Below, piece after piece: positions 20,448-30,425 of a stretch of 64,000 bases of DNA. The position numbers and the translations under genes were made by a program. Each line of letters opens with the position of its first letter. Positions within the stretch are counted from its first letter, which is position 1. The notes under the pieces were generated by a model, which had not been told where the DNA came from, searched no databases, and saw nothing but the letters and a program-made list of their open reading frames with translations. Source of the DNA: Oscillospiraceae bacterium (GTDB taxonomy: Bacteria; Bacillota_A; Clostridia; Oscillospirales; Oscillospiraceae); the NCBI GenBank assembly GCA_024690695.1, contig JAILOS010000116.1, positions 1-64,000 on the forward strand, given 5' to 3'.

Positions 20448-21299
20448 TTAATCGTCGTAGACATAGCGGGCGGCGAGCTTGATTTCTTCGTCGCCCTTGA
20501 CCCCCTCGATCCGGTCGTCGTCACAGACGTATCGGTTCGTGTAGCGGCTCATTTCTTCCCCGTCTCTTACCATTACATATTCTATCGAGTAAAGCTGATC
20601 GTCGTCATAGGTAAAGGCCATATCGGTCGTTGTTATACGGGTGCCTTCGGCGCCGATCTGCTCCGTCCTGTCGAGCTGGCCGTCTTCGTAGAAAAACTTT
20701 GTGGTCAGCGTGAGCTCTCCCTCATGATAGGTCTTGGTACTCTTCAGGCGGAGCTTACTGTCGTAGGAATACTGCATCTTCCAGGTGTTCTCTACCATCT
20801 TCTCGCCTTCGTAGACCGTGTACGCCGTTCTGATACAGCTGTCCATCTCTCCCTTGTCGTTATAATGGTATTTATCTTCACGAAAACGGCGGTTTTTCGG
20901 GTTGTCCTCGTCAACGCTGATGAAGAGCGTCTGCTTGAGAAGGCAGCCGTCCTTGTCGTAGCTGTATTCGTACTGCGTGACGTATTTCTCCTGTATCGGA
21001 TCCCATTTCTCCAGACGGATCGGCTTGTCCTTCTGGCTTCCGATGATGTAGTCCACGGACGCGGAGGTGAGCTGGCGGGTTTTTACGATCTTCCGCTGGC
21101 GGAGAAAGAAAAAGCCTCCGACGCCGAGAGCGGCGACCAGCAGCACGATCAGCGCGATCGTCAGGATCTTTTTTCCGGTCTTCCTCGGCTTTTCCGGTTC
21201 CGGAGCCGGCGCCGGGGCGGGCGTCTCAGCGGGCAGCGGCGTGCCGCAGTAGTTGCAGAAGCGCCCCTGCGTCTCTTTGCCGCAGTTGGGACAGAACAT
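20448..21299 (-). CDS. Zinc-ribbon, single-pass membrane protein inside the hut cluster
   Basis: A 283-residue protein. Residues 3-18 form a zinc ribbon (CPNCGKETQGRFCNYCG), then a Pro/Ala linker, then one membrane helix (about 45-67, TIALIVLLVAALGVGGFFFL). The roughly 210-residue extracytoplasmic part has repeated Tyr-rich strands (YEYSYDKDG, KYHYNDKGEMD, MQYSYDSK, KFFYEDGQL, FTYDDDQL), reminiscent of RHS/MORN-like beta-repeat proteins. No catalytic motif is seen. It lies between hutU and hutI on the same strand, but a hairpin separates it from hutU. Its role in histidine metabolism, if any, is unknown; position suggests shared expression only. Confidence 0.8.
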   Translation of the reverse strand: MFCPNCGKETQGRFCNYCGTPLPAETPAPAPAPEPEKPRKTGKKILTIALIVLLVAALGVGGFFFLRQRKIVKTRQLTSASVDYIIGSQKDKPIRLEKWDPIQEKYVTQYEYSYDKDGCLLKQTLFISVDEDNPKNRRFREDKYHYNDKGEMDSCIRTAYTVYEGEKMVENTWKMQYSYDSKLRLKSTKTYHEGELTLTTKFFYEDGQLDRTEQIGAEGTRITTTDMAFTYDDDQLYSIEYVMVRDGEEMSRYTNRYVCDDDRIEGVKGDEEIKLAARYVYDD

Positions 21300-21324
21300 A
21301 GACTTCTCCTCTCTCTTTTCAGAA

Positions 21325-21356
21325 GGAATGAGGGATTGTCAAAAATCCCTCATTCC
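21325..21356 (-). terminator. Intercistronic hairpin after hutU
   Basis: A perfect 13-bp stem (21325-21337 with 21344-21356) with a 6-base loop lies just after the hutU stop. It lacks a clear U tract, so it may be a partial attenuator or an RNA-stability element rather than a full terminator. Confidence 0.55.
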
Positions 21357-21362
21357 CGGTTC

Positions 21363-23378
<2,016 letters not shown>

Positions 23379-23462
23379 GGCAGCTTCCTTCCTTTCTCGT
23401 TCGTATATGATGATGGTTTTGTCCGCTCTTTTTCGCCCGTTCCGGGCGGCCGTCCAACCTTC

Positions 23463-23471
23463 AGTATACCA
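23463..23471 (-). promoter_or_regulatory. Extended -10 promoter of hutU
   Basis: TGGTATACT on the minus strand gives a TGn-extended -10. No good -35 is seen. It lies about 85 nt upstream of the ATG. Confidence 0.5.
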
Positions 23472-23561
23472 CATCCGGGCGGAAGTGTATAGCTCGAAAC
23501 GCGGATTATTCGCTTTTTGACGCGGAGCTCTCCCTTTTCCTCCGGAAGCGCCCCGCCCCTC

Positions 23562-23590
23562 TTTACCGCGGGCAGATTTCGGTGTATAAT
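23562..23590 (+). promoter_or_regulatory. Promoter of ftcD-fchA
   Basis: TTTACC (23562-23567) and perfect TATAAT (23585-23590), 17 bp spacing, divergent from the hutU promoter. Confidence 0.65.
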
Positions 23591-23644
23591 GATTTTTACC
23601 GGCCGCGCAGGCCGTATTACTGAACGCTATCGGAGGATCGATTC

Positions 23645-24574
23645 ATGGCCAAACTTGTGGAATGCATCCCCAATTTTTCCGTCAGCAGAGAGCGGGACGA
23701 GGCGGTTTTTCAGGGTCTCGTCGACACCGCCGAGTCCATTCCGGGCTGCACGCTTTTCGACGTCCAGTCCGACGGCAACCATAACCGCTGCGTCTTCACG
23801 CTGATCGGCTCCCCCGCGGCGATCGAAGAGGCCGCCTTCCGCCTCGCCAAAAAGGCCGCCGAGACGATCGACATGACGAAGCATCAGGGCCAGCACCCGC
23901 GCATGGGCGCCACCGACGTGATCCCCTTCGTCCCGCAGATGGACGTGAGCGTGGAGGAGTGCGTGGAGATGTCCAAACGCGTCGCGCAGCGGATCTGGGA
24001 CGAGCTGCAGATCCCCTCCTTCCTGTACGAGGACTCCGCCTCCCGGCCCGAGCGCCGCAATCTGGCCGCCTGCCGCAAGGGGCAGTTCGAGGGCATGCCC
24101 GAAAAGCTGCTCGAGCCCGACTGGGCTCCGGACTACGGCGAACGCCGCATCCACCCCACCGCCGGCATCACCGCCATCGGCGCGCGCATGCCGCTGATCG
24201 CCTTCAACGTCAACCTTGACACCGCCGACCTGGAGATCGCCAAAGCCATCGCCAAGGCCATCCGCGGCTCCTCCGGCGGCTTCCGCTACTGTAAAGCCAT
24301 CGGCATCCTGCTCGAGGAGCGCGGCATCGCGCAGGTCTCGATGAACATGGTCAACTACGAGGGCACGCCGCTGTACTACGCCTATGAGATGATCCGCGCG
24401 CTGGCCGAGCGCTGGGGCGTGCGCATCATCGGCACCGAGATCGTCGGCCTCACGCCCGCGAAGGCGCTGATCGACTGCGCGGAATACTACCTGAAGATCG
24501 AAAACTTCGACTGCAAAAAGCAGATCATGGAATACCACCTGATCGACCTGGAAAGCGAGGCGGAAGAGAAATGA
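23645..24574 (+). CDS. ftcD: Glutamate formimidoyltransferase
   Basis: Transfers the formimino group from N-formimino-L-glutamate to tetrahydrofolate, giving glutamate and 5-formimino-THF. A 309-residue protein corresponding to the N-terminal and middle domains of the bifunctional animal FTCD. Motifs include ECIPNFSVSRE at the start, HQGQHPRMGATDVIPF (about 80-95, with the catalytic-type His), GARMPLIAFNVNL and the RYCKAIGILLEERGIAQVSMN segment. It overlaps fchA by 4 nt (ATGA), keeping the two activities coupled as separate polypeptides. Confidence 0.96.
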   Translation: MAKLVECIPNFSVSRERDEAVFQGLVDTAESIPGCTLFDVQSDGNHNRCVFTLIGSPAAIEEAAFRLAKKAAETIDMTKHQGQHPRMGATDVIPFVPQMDVSVEECVEMSKRVAQRIWDELQIPSFLYEDSASRPERRNLAACRKGQFEGMPEKLLEPDWAPDYGERRIHPTAGITAIGARMPLIAFNVNLDTADLEIAKAIAKAIRGSSGGFRYCKAIGILLEERGIAQVSMNMVNYEGTPLYYAYEMIRALAERWGVRIIGTEIVGLTPAKALIDCAEYYLKIENFDCKKQIMEYHLIDLESEAEEK

Positions 24575-25203
24575 AGCTGGCCGAGCTGAGCGTTCGTTCC
24601 TTTGCGGAGGTTCTTGCCTCCGAGGCGCCGGCCCCCGGCGGCGGCTCCGCGGCCGCGCTGGCGGGCGCTCTCGGCGCCGCGCTGACGGCGATGGTCGCCT
24701 GTCTGACCCAGGGGCGGAAAAAATACGCCGAGTTTGCCGAAAACGCCGCGCGCGTGGAGGCCGAGGCCAAGGCGCTCGAGGCGCGGCTGCTGGACGTGAT
24801 GGACCGCGACACCGAGGCCTTCACGGTCGTCAGCGCGGCCTTCTCGATGCCGAAGGAAACCGAAGAGCAGAAGGCGGCCCGCTCCGCCGCGATCCAGGCG
24901 GGACTGCGCGGCTGCACCGAGACGCCGCTGGAGATGATGGAGCTGTGCGCCGGGGCGATTGATCTGACCGCGGACTTTCTGGCAAGCGGCTACAACGTCA
25001 GCTCCGCCAGCGATCTGGGCGTCGCCTTTCTGAGCCTGAAGAGCGCGATGCAGAGTGCCTGGCTCAACGTGCTGATCAACGTCGGCTCGATCAGGGACGC
25101 CGCTTTTGCCGCCGCCTGCCGCGAAAGAGGCGAGGCGCTGCTGGCCAAAGCCCTGCCGCAGGCCGACGCGGGCTATGCGCGCGTGCTGGAAGCGCTGGGC
25201 TGA
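24571..25203 (+). CDS. fchA: Formiminotetrahydrofolate cyclodeaminase
   Basis: Converts 5-formimino-THF to 5,10-methenyl-THF and ammonia. A 210-residue, mostly helical protein of the FTCD cyclodeaminase family. The signature PAPGGGSAAALAGALGAAL (about 21-39) is intact, and the C-terminal half has the SASDLGVAFLSLKSAMQSAWLNVLIN segment typical of FchA. Starts at the ATGA overlap with ftcD and ends before a terminator. Confidence 0.95.
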   Translation: MKLAELSVRSFAEVLASEAPAPGGGSAAALAGALGAALTAMVACLTQGRKKYAEFAENAARVEAEAKALEARLLDVMDRDTEAFTVVSAAFSMPKETEEQKAARSAAIQAGLRGCTETPLEMMELCAGAIDLTADFLASGYNVSSASDLGVAFLSLKSAMQSAWLNVLINVGSIRDAAFAAACRERGEALLAKALPQADAGYARVLEALG

Positions 25204-25232
25204 TCCGTCCACACAGGCCGAGAACGAGCAAA

Positions 25233-25270
25233 AGCGCCGCGGGAAGTTTTTCCCGCGGCGCTCTGGTTTT
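25233..25270 (+). terminator. Terminator of ftcD-fchA
   Basis: A 13-bp GC-rich stem (25233-25245 with 25250-25262) followed by CTGGTTTT. It faces the convergent small heat-shock gene. Confidence 0.82.
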
Positions 25271-25295
25271 CTCTCTTCGGTTTTTTGCGGCCGGT

Positions 25296-25742
25296 TCAGC
25301 CTTCGATCTGGATCGTGCGGCGCTCCGGCAGCTTTTTGGGCTCTTCCTTCGGGAAGTCCAGCGTCAGCACGCCGTCTTCAAACTTCGCCTTGACGTCTTC
25401 TTCGCCGACGTGCTCGCCGATGTAGAAGCTCCGGCTCATCGAGCCGCTGAAACGCTCCTGGTGGACGATACGGCCCTTCTTGTCCTTCTCGTCCTCTTCG
25501 ACGCCCTTGCTGGCGGTGACCGTCAGCGTGCCGTTATGCAGCTGCAACTCGATCTGGTCCTTCTTGAAGCCCGGCAGGTCGATCTTCAGCTCGTAGCCCT
25601 TGTCGTGCTCCTTCAGGTCCGTCTTCATCACGCGGCCGGCGTTCTTGCCGTACAGCCTGCGGTCCACGTCGTTCTCAAGGCCCTGGAACGGGAAGCCCAT
25701 CCAGTCGTCAAACAAACTCTCTCCAAAAATACTCGGTAACAT
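25296..25742 (-). CDS. Small heat-shock protein (Hsp20/alpha-crystallin)
   Basis: ATP-independent chaperone that binds unfolding proteins as oligomers in the cytoplasm. A 148-residue protein with an alpha-crystallin domain (about 40-135), the conserved FEDGVLTLDFPK (GVL motif) near 125-136, and a C-terminal IxI anchor (IQI). Start ATG 25742 has GGAGG 7 nt upstream. The promoter and a CIRCE operator lie 95-140 nt upstream, so HrcA control is likely. Monocistronic. Confidence 0.95.
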   Translation of the reverse strand: MLPSIFGESLFDDWMGFPFQGLENDVDRRLYGKNAGRVMKTDLKEHDKGYELKIDLPGFKKDQIELQLHNGTLTVTASKGVEEDEKDKKGRIVHQERFSGSMSRSFYIGEHVGEEDVKAKFEDGVLTLDFPKEEPKKLPERRTIQIEG

Positions 25743-25837
25743 AAGTCATGCCTCCTTTTGCAATCCTTTCGGTCTGTTACCTGAGCAAGGGGGATGGAGG
25801 TCGGTTGATCGGATCTCTGTTCCTCTGTTCGATTCTG

Positions 25838-25865
25838 ATTATAGCACGGTTTTTAGCACTGTCAA
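25838..25865 (-). promoter_or_regulatory. Consensus promoter of the hsp20 gene
   Basis: On the minus strand, perfect TTGACA (25860-25865) and perfect TATAAT (25838-25843) with 16 bp between. The -35 lies inside the CIRCE operator. Confidence 0.88.
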
Positions 25866-25879
25866 GCCTAGAGTGCTAA
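25853..25879. promoter_or_regulatory. CIRCE operator (HrcA binding site)
   Basis: Inverted repeat TTAGCACTG - 9 nt - GAGTGCTAA, matching the CIRCE consensus (TTAGCACTC-N9-GAGTGCTAA) at 17 of 18 arm positions. It overlaps the -35 box of the hsp20 promoter, so bound HrcA would block polymerase. Confidence 0.92.
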
Positions 25880-25972
25880 AATCTGTGAACGGACTATGAA
25901 CAAAGCTGGCATATTTTGTGAATCCTGCGGATCGGCGCTGCGGCTGCCGTGCCGGAAGCGCCGAAGCATGGC

Positions 25973-26287
25973 TCACAGGCGGATGCCGGTTTGTTTGAGC
26001 GAGTGGAAAATCCAGAACTTTTTCAGGCTGAAGCGCAGCGTATCGTCGTACTCGAGACGGTAGGGCGGCAGCAGCACCTCGCCCAGCTCGCCCTGCACGC
26101 TCCAGAAATGCTTTTTCTCTTTGAAATAGGGCACCTGCTTGTCCGGGATCAGGTGCGGATAGAGCTCCGTGAACTCAAAATCCGAGCTCTGGCTGCTCAT
26201 CACCTCGACGACGATCGTCGTCAGCCCCTTCTTCGCCATGTGCTCGCGCAGCGCCTCGTCGTATTCGACCTTGAATTGTCTGGCCAT
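25973..26287 (-). CDS. HesB/CC-Se-like small protein without cysteines
   Basis: A 104-residue soluble protein. The layout (short N-terminal helix, VVEV strand, acidic loop, LLPPYRLEYDDTLRFSLKKFWIFHSLKQTGIRL at the end) resembles the HesB-like 'CC/Se motif' family, related to A-type iron-sulfur carriers. The cysteines or selenocysteine that would bind metal are absent: no Cys at all, and an SSQSS stretch sits where the metal loop would be. Assignment is therefore weak. It starts at ATG 26287 after AGGGAGAA, 16 nt past the deoD stop, and is probably the last gene of the mtnA operon. Confidence 0.6.
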   Translation of the reverse strand: MARQFKVEYDEALREHMAKKGLTTIVVEVMSSQSSDFEFTELYPHLIPDKQVPYFKEKKHFWSVQGELGEVLLPPYRLEYDDTLRFSLKKFWIFHSLKQTGIRL

Positions 26288-26303
26288 CGTCGTTCTCCCT
26301 TTC

Positions 26304-27035
26304 TTACAGCTCTATGCGCGCCGCCGTGTGCAGCGCGACCTCCATCATCTCGCGGAAGCCATCCTGCCGCTCGGCGACGCTGAGCTCCTCGCCGGTGAAA
26401 ATATGGTTGGAGACCTGGAACATCGCCAGCGCCTTCTTTCCGGCGGCCATCGCCGTCAGATACAGGCCGGCCGCTTCCATCTCCACGGCCAGGTGGCCCA
26501 GCTCCCTCGCCCTGCGGTTGAGCTCCGGGTCCGGATGATAGAAGAAATCCGAGCTGTACACCGTGCCGACGCGGGCGCGGACGCCCAGCTCGTCGGCGGC
26601 CCCGACCGCCTCGCGCAGCAGCTCGTAGGTCGCCGTCGGCGCGACAGCGCCGGGCAGGCCGTAGGCCGTCGCCATCGTGGAGTCCGTGGACGCCGACATC
26701 GCGACGATCAGATCGCGCAGGTGCACGTCGTCGCGGAGGCCGCCGGCCGAGCCGATGCGGATGATCGCCTCCACGCCGAAAAAGTGAAAGAGCTCGTAGG
26801 CGTAGAGCGTGAAGGAGGGCATGCCCATGCCGGAGCCCATCACGGAGATCTCGCGCCCCTGATAGCGGCCGGTGTAGCCCAGCATATTGCGCACGTCGTT
26901 GAAGAGCACCGGGTCTTCCAGATAGTTCTCCGCCACGGTCTTCGCACGCAGCGGGTCGCCCGGCATCAGCACGATCTTCGCGACGTGCGCGCCTTCCTTG
27001 AGCTCGATGCAGGCGGACGGGGACACAGGCTTCAT
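26304..27035 (-). CDS. deoD: Hexameric-type purine-nucleoside phosphorylase
   Basis: Phosphorolysis of purine (deoxy)nucleosides to base and (deoxy)ribose-1-phosphate. A 243-residue PNP/UDP-family protein with the phosphate loop MPGDPLRAK, GSGMGMPS, RIGSAGG and VEMEAAGLY. In E. coli DeoD the purine N7 is protonated by Asp204 in VSDHI; here the motif is VSNHI with Asn210, which may alter base specificity. ATG 27035 is chosen because GGAGG lies about 5 nt upstream; the earlier in-frame TTG would lie inside mtnA. It follows mtnA by 10 nt, so a role in methylthioadenosine or nucleoside salvage is likely. Confidence 0.9.
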   Translation of the reverse strand: MKPVSPSACIELKEGAHVAKIVLMPGDPLRAKTVAENYLEDPVLFNDVRNMLGYTGRYQGREISVMGSGMGMPSFTLYAYELFHFFGVEAIIRIGSAGGLRDDVHLRDLIVAMSASTDSTMATAYGLPGAVAPTATYELLREAVGAADELGVRARVGTVYSSDFFYHPDPELNRRARELGHLAVEMEAAGLYLTAMAAGKKALAMFQVSNHIFTGEELSVAERQDGFREMMEVALHTAARIEL

Positions 27036-27045
27036 GGCAGCCTCC

Positions 27046-28113
27046 TTACGCAAACAGTTTCTTTAAATTGACGTCAAAGGGCGGATAGACGATCCCGCGG
27101 TCGGTGACGATGGCGGTCAGCAGCTCGTGGTCGGTCACGTCGAAGGCGGGGTTGTAGCACCTGACCTCCGGCGGCGCCATCGGTTCGCGGTACCAGAGGC
27201 TGCGGATCTCCTCGCCGTCACGCTGCTCGATGCGGATATCCGCGCCGGTGGGGCAGCTCATGTCGACCGTCGAGGCCGGCCCCAGCGTATAAAACGGGAT
27301 CCCGTAATGCTTCGCGAGGATCGCGACGCCCGAGGTGCCGATCTTGTTGGCGAAGTCGCCGTTGGCGGCGATACGGTCGCAGCCGACGAAGCAGGCCTGT
27401 ACCCAGCCGTTTTTCATCACCAGGCTCGCCATGTTGTCGCAGATCAGCGTCACGTCCACGCCGGCGCGCTGCAGCTCGTAGGCGGTAAGGCGGGCTCCCT
27501 GCAGCAGCGGGCGGGTCTCGTCGGCAAAGACGCGGAAGCTCAGCCCCCGTTCGCGCCCCAGCAGGATCGGCCCGATGGCTGTGCCGTATTTCGAGGTCGC
27601 CAGCGGCCCGGCGTTGCAGTGCGTCAGCACGCCGTCGCCCGGCTTGAGCAGCGTCAGCCCGTATTCGGAGATGCGGCGGCACATCCGGATATCCTCGTCG
27701 TGGATCGCCAGGCTCTCCCGATACAGGCGCTCGCGGAGCTCGTCCGCGGTCCGCGCCGGGAAACCCGCCGCGGCGTCGAGCATGCGGCGCACCGCCCAGC
27801 TGAGATTCACAGCCGTCGGCCGCGCGGCGGCAAGCCGCGCCCCGCAGGCCACCAGCGCCTTTCGCAGCGCGGCGGGGTCGTCCGTCGGCTCGCGCAGCGC
27901 CAGCACGTACATCCCGTAGCCCGCGCAGATGCCGATGGCCGGCGCGCCGCGCACCGCGAGCGTGCGGATCGCCTCGACGATCTCCTCCACGCTCCGCAGC
28001 GTCAGAAACACGCGGCGGTTCGGCAGCTCGCGCTGATCCAGGATCACGAGGCTGCGCCCGTCTTCCGACAGGTGCACGCTGCCCTGCATCCGGTCCTCGT
28101 TCGTAACGGTCAT
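27046..28113 (-). CDS. mtnA: S-methyl-5-thioribose-1-phosphate isomerase (or related aldose-1-P isomerase)
   Basis: Isomerises 5-methylthioribose-1-phosphate to the ribulose-1-phosphate form, part of methionine or MTA salvage. A 355-residue member of the eIF2B-like MtnA family with RGAPAIG, the catalytic Cys in [10 protein letters not shown], and the catalytic Asp in CDNMASLVM. Start ATG 28113 has GGAGG 8 nt upstream. It forms an operon with deoD and the HesB-like gene. Other MTA-salvage genes (mtnK/B/C/D or an aldolase) are absent from the window, so the product may enter a short shunt. Confidence 0.9.
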   Translation of the reverse strand: MTVTNEDRMQGSVHLSEDGRSLVILDQRELPNRRVFLTLRSVEEIVEAIRTLAVRGAPAIGICAGYGMYVLALREPTDDPAALRKALVACGARLAAARPTAVNLSWAVRRMLDAAAGFPARTADELRERLYRESLAIHDEDIRMCRRISEYGLTLLKPGDGVLTHCNAGPLATSKYGTAIGPILLGRERGLSFRVFADETRPLLQGARLTAYELQRAGVDVTLICDNMASLVMKNGWVQACFVGCDRIAANGDFANKIGTSGVAILAKHYGIPFYTLGPASTVDMSCPTGADIRIEQRDGEEIRSLWYREPMAPPEVRCYNPAFDVTDHELLTAIVTDRGIVYPPFDVNLKKLFA

Positions 28114-28171
28114 GCCCTTTTCCTCCCGTGCCGGCGATCTCCCGGCGCGCGGCCGGGGCTCCTGCGGCTCT

Positions 28172-28200
28172 ATTATATCGGAGTTTTCGCCCCGGTACAA
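28172..28200 (-). promoter_or_regulatory. Promoter of the mtnA operon
   Basis: On the minus strand, TTGTAC (28195-28200) and perfect TATAAT (28172-28177), 17 bp spacing, about 60 nt from the ATG. Confidence 0.78.
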
Positions 28201-29309
28201 GCCTTTTTTACAGCCTCCGGCCCGGGACGGAGCTGTGCTCCAACATCGGCTGATACGCCGCGAAACGCCCGACGCGCAATCATCCCGGCCGCTTCCTCGG
28301 TCGGGGTGATTGCACGTCAGGGCGCGCGTCTTCCGCTTGATTTCCGATCGTCTTCCGGTTTTTTCCGCGCGCGCTTCGGCGCGCCGGCGTTTTCTTTTTC
28401 GGAAGCCGCGTTCTGCGCGGTCTCCGCACTTGCTTCGGATTGCTTTTTCTGCTTTTTGGGGCCTCAAATGCGCGTTTGGATGGGAATCTATCTATAAAAA
28501 GGCGACATACCCCCTGCTTCACTCGGTTGCCTTCCGCCGGATCGGCGGAGATTGGTGTGAAACAGGCTGTATGCCGCCTTGTGCATTGGTTATCGGGAGG
28601 GAGAAGGCCGTCCGGCCTTCCCTCCCCGCCCTCTGATATGCGCGCCGCAGAGCACGGCGCCGCGTTGGGTAAAAAAGAAGATAGGACGGTCTTGTTGCCA
28701 TCCTATCATTTCCCCTATACATGATTGTCTGTACTGTAGCGCAAAATGCTGAAAAAGTCAAATAAATCAACGGTTACAAAGATCTTTTGTTTTTATGCCA
28801 TCGGGCAGGATAGTATGACTGGGGCGGCGGCGTTTTTCCGTGAAAGCGGTGCCAAAAAACCGTGGCAGCGGCCTTCTCCGTCCGGAGTTTACAGCTTTTA
28901 CTGAAATCTGAAAAAAGCCTGCAAAGATTTCCGAGCGGGATTTGCACCGGATGAGGCAAAGGCCGCAGCGCGTCATGGAGATATACGGTCAAGGGCTTCA
29001 ACATAGAACGGCGCGAATCCTGCCGGAAAGATTCCAGAGTTTCTGCGAGGTATCCGTATTAGGCTCGGCCGTGTGTGCCGTTTCTGTAATTCCGGCGCAA
29101 ATTGCTTCTCCCGGCCCGGCGGCTTTCGCTTCCTCCAGCCCGGCGCTCACGGCTGACGGCAGTTTCTCCTCGTATGCTTCTCGTTCTTTCGTGATTCTTA
29201 TCACTGAAGCGCGTCGATGTTGATCCTGTTGATGACGGAAGCGAAGTCGACGTTTTTGGGGCTGATTCTTGCTCCTCTTCGAGACGCCGCGCAAGCAGTT
29301 CTTCGTCAG
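28201..29309. other. 1.1 kb region without a convincing protein gene
   Basis: Open frames here are short, overlap on both strands and show no domain. The part 28497-28707 contains three strong inverted repeats (28497-28577, 28593-28626, 28680-28707) that I interpret as a structured minus-strand transcript. The part 28998-29313, just after the last capsule gene, holds small degenerate frames that look like gene remnants. Nothing clear is seen in 28201-28490 or 28770-28997. Confidence 0.55.
28491..28726 (-). ncRNA. Candidate structured RNA of about 235 nt
   Basis: On the minus strand, TTGACT (28756-28761) and TACAGT (28733-28738) with 17 bp spacing would start a transcript near 28726. It would carry a 7-bp hairpin (28680-28707), a GC-rich hairpin (28593-28626) and a long hairpin (28497-28577) followed by UUUUUAU as terminator. 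In the long hairpin two positions that mismatch on the plus strand (A-C) become G-U pairs in minus-strand RNA, which favours transcription of this strand. A 60-codon frame beginning with ATG (MATRPSYLLFYP...) lies inside, so a small peptide cannot be excluded. No known RNA family recognised. Confidence 0.4.
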
Positions 29310-30425
29310 TCAGTCAAGGCCCAGCTGTTTCAGCAGGTCATAGCGAGTTTGGGAACGCTTATAGTCTTTTGCCAGCTGTGCTCCGCTGCGGCCTGTTTTA
29401 AGCCCGCGCCGGACGTAGCGAAAAATCTGATAGAGCCAGCAAAAGGGCTTTAGAATCCTGTGCCTTTGATAGGCTTTCCAGTTATGTTCGCCCTGCTGCT
29501 GAAGATAACGGAGCAGCCCCGTTCGCTTGATATTGGTCGCCACAGTCTCCACGCTGGAGCCGGAACCGTGGACGTGACCGAAGTTGCCGGTGACAAGAAG
29601 GTTTTCCAAAAGGTCGTCCACAAGCGACTCGTCCGCGCGGGAACACCAGGTGATCGGATCGGGCAGGCCGAGATGCTTCTGGCAGAGCCGTGTCGCGGTG
29701 ACAGCCAGCGTTTCGAGCTTGCAGTCCGCTGCGGCAAGTTGGAATTTGTCTCTCCAAAACTCATCTGTCAGGCAGGCATGGACATACATCATCCAATCAA
29801 TCATCTGGCGCAGTCCCAATCCTTCTCGCAAATGCTGGGCAACGTGAGCTAACAGAACAAGTCCGTTTTCCAGAGAAGGCAGCATGGGAAACACGTGATC
29901 GTCCAGCTGTGCGGTCACCGGCGCTTTCAGGCCGCGGATTATATACTTCTCAACATCGATCCCCTCGGAGCTGAAGCGGCGGTGGAGCTCAACCGTAATG
30001 CCGTCTCTTTGGTACGCTATTTCGCGGATATCCGTATTTTGAGTGTCCTCGTCGTTCCACTGATAGCCGGATTGCTCCATCAGTTTCCTGGCTGTTGTAA
30101 AGTCGCTCTGCGGAACGATCAGATCTATATCACCCATCGTGCGCCGGATCGGATCGCGATAGTATATCGCGGCAGCCGCTCCTTTGAGCACAGCAACCGG
30201 AATACCCGCTGCTTGCATATGATCTATTACTTCGTCCTGTGTGTAGAGAACGCGGATATAATGAGCCGATTGATGCATCGTCTCCGGGCGATCCGGGAAC
30301 AGAAGCGGAACGAGGGCTTGCGTCTTTGCTTCATCAACTGTTGTTTCCGCATTCTCGGGGCATTCGGCGCCCCACAGCACAGATCGAATCAGAGCCAAAA
30401 AAGCCGTCTGCTTTGTCGTCAGCAT
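29310..30425 (-). CDS. Nucleotidyltransferase-fold protein (NTP_transf_5-like)
   Basis: A 371-residue cytosolic protein with a minimal nucleotidyltransferase core: VAVLKGAAAAIYYRDP followed by MGDIDLIV (metal-binding DxD, about 95-105), then a mainly helical C-terminal region. This matches the NTP_transf_5/MNT-like family often found in capsule and lasso-peptide loci; activity and substrate are unknown. ATG 30425 overlaps the stop of the VanZ-family gene by 7 nt. It is the last clear gene of the capsule operon. Confidence 0.8.
   Translation of the reverse strand: MLTTKQTAFLALIRSVLWGAECPENAETTVDEAKTQALVPLLFPDRPETMHQSAHYIRVLYTQDEVIDHMQAAGIPVAVLKGAAAAIYYRDPIRRTMGDIDLIVPQSDFTTARKLMEQSGYQWNDEDTQNTDIREIAYQRDGITVELHRRFSSEGIDVEKYIIRGLKAPVTAQLDDHVFPMLPSLENGLVLLAHVAQHLREGLGLRQMIDWMMYVHACLTDEFWRDKFQLAAADCKLETLAVTATRLCQKHLGLPDPITWCSRADESLVDDLLENLLVTGNFGHVHGSGSSVETVATNIKRTGLLRYLQQQGEHNWKAYQRHRILKPFCWLYQIFRYVRRGLKTGRSGAQLAKDYKRSQTRYDLLKQLGLD

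Noticed and set aside
28310..28636. A 108-codon plus-strand frame in the gap after mtnA
   Set aside because: It reads through the hairpins of the candidate RNA, is Arg/Ser-rich, and has no ribosome site; treated as non-coding.
28998..29204. A GTG-started 68-codon minus-strand frame after the nucleotidyltransferase gene
   Set aside because: It overlaps the degenerate frame by GTGA, which first suggested a real gene, but composition is Ala/Glu/Thr low complexity and no domain is seen.
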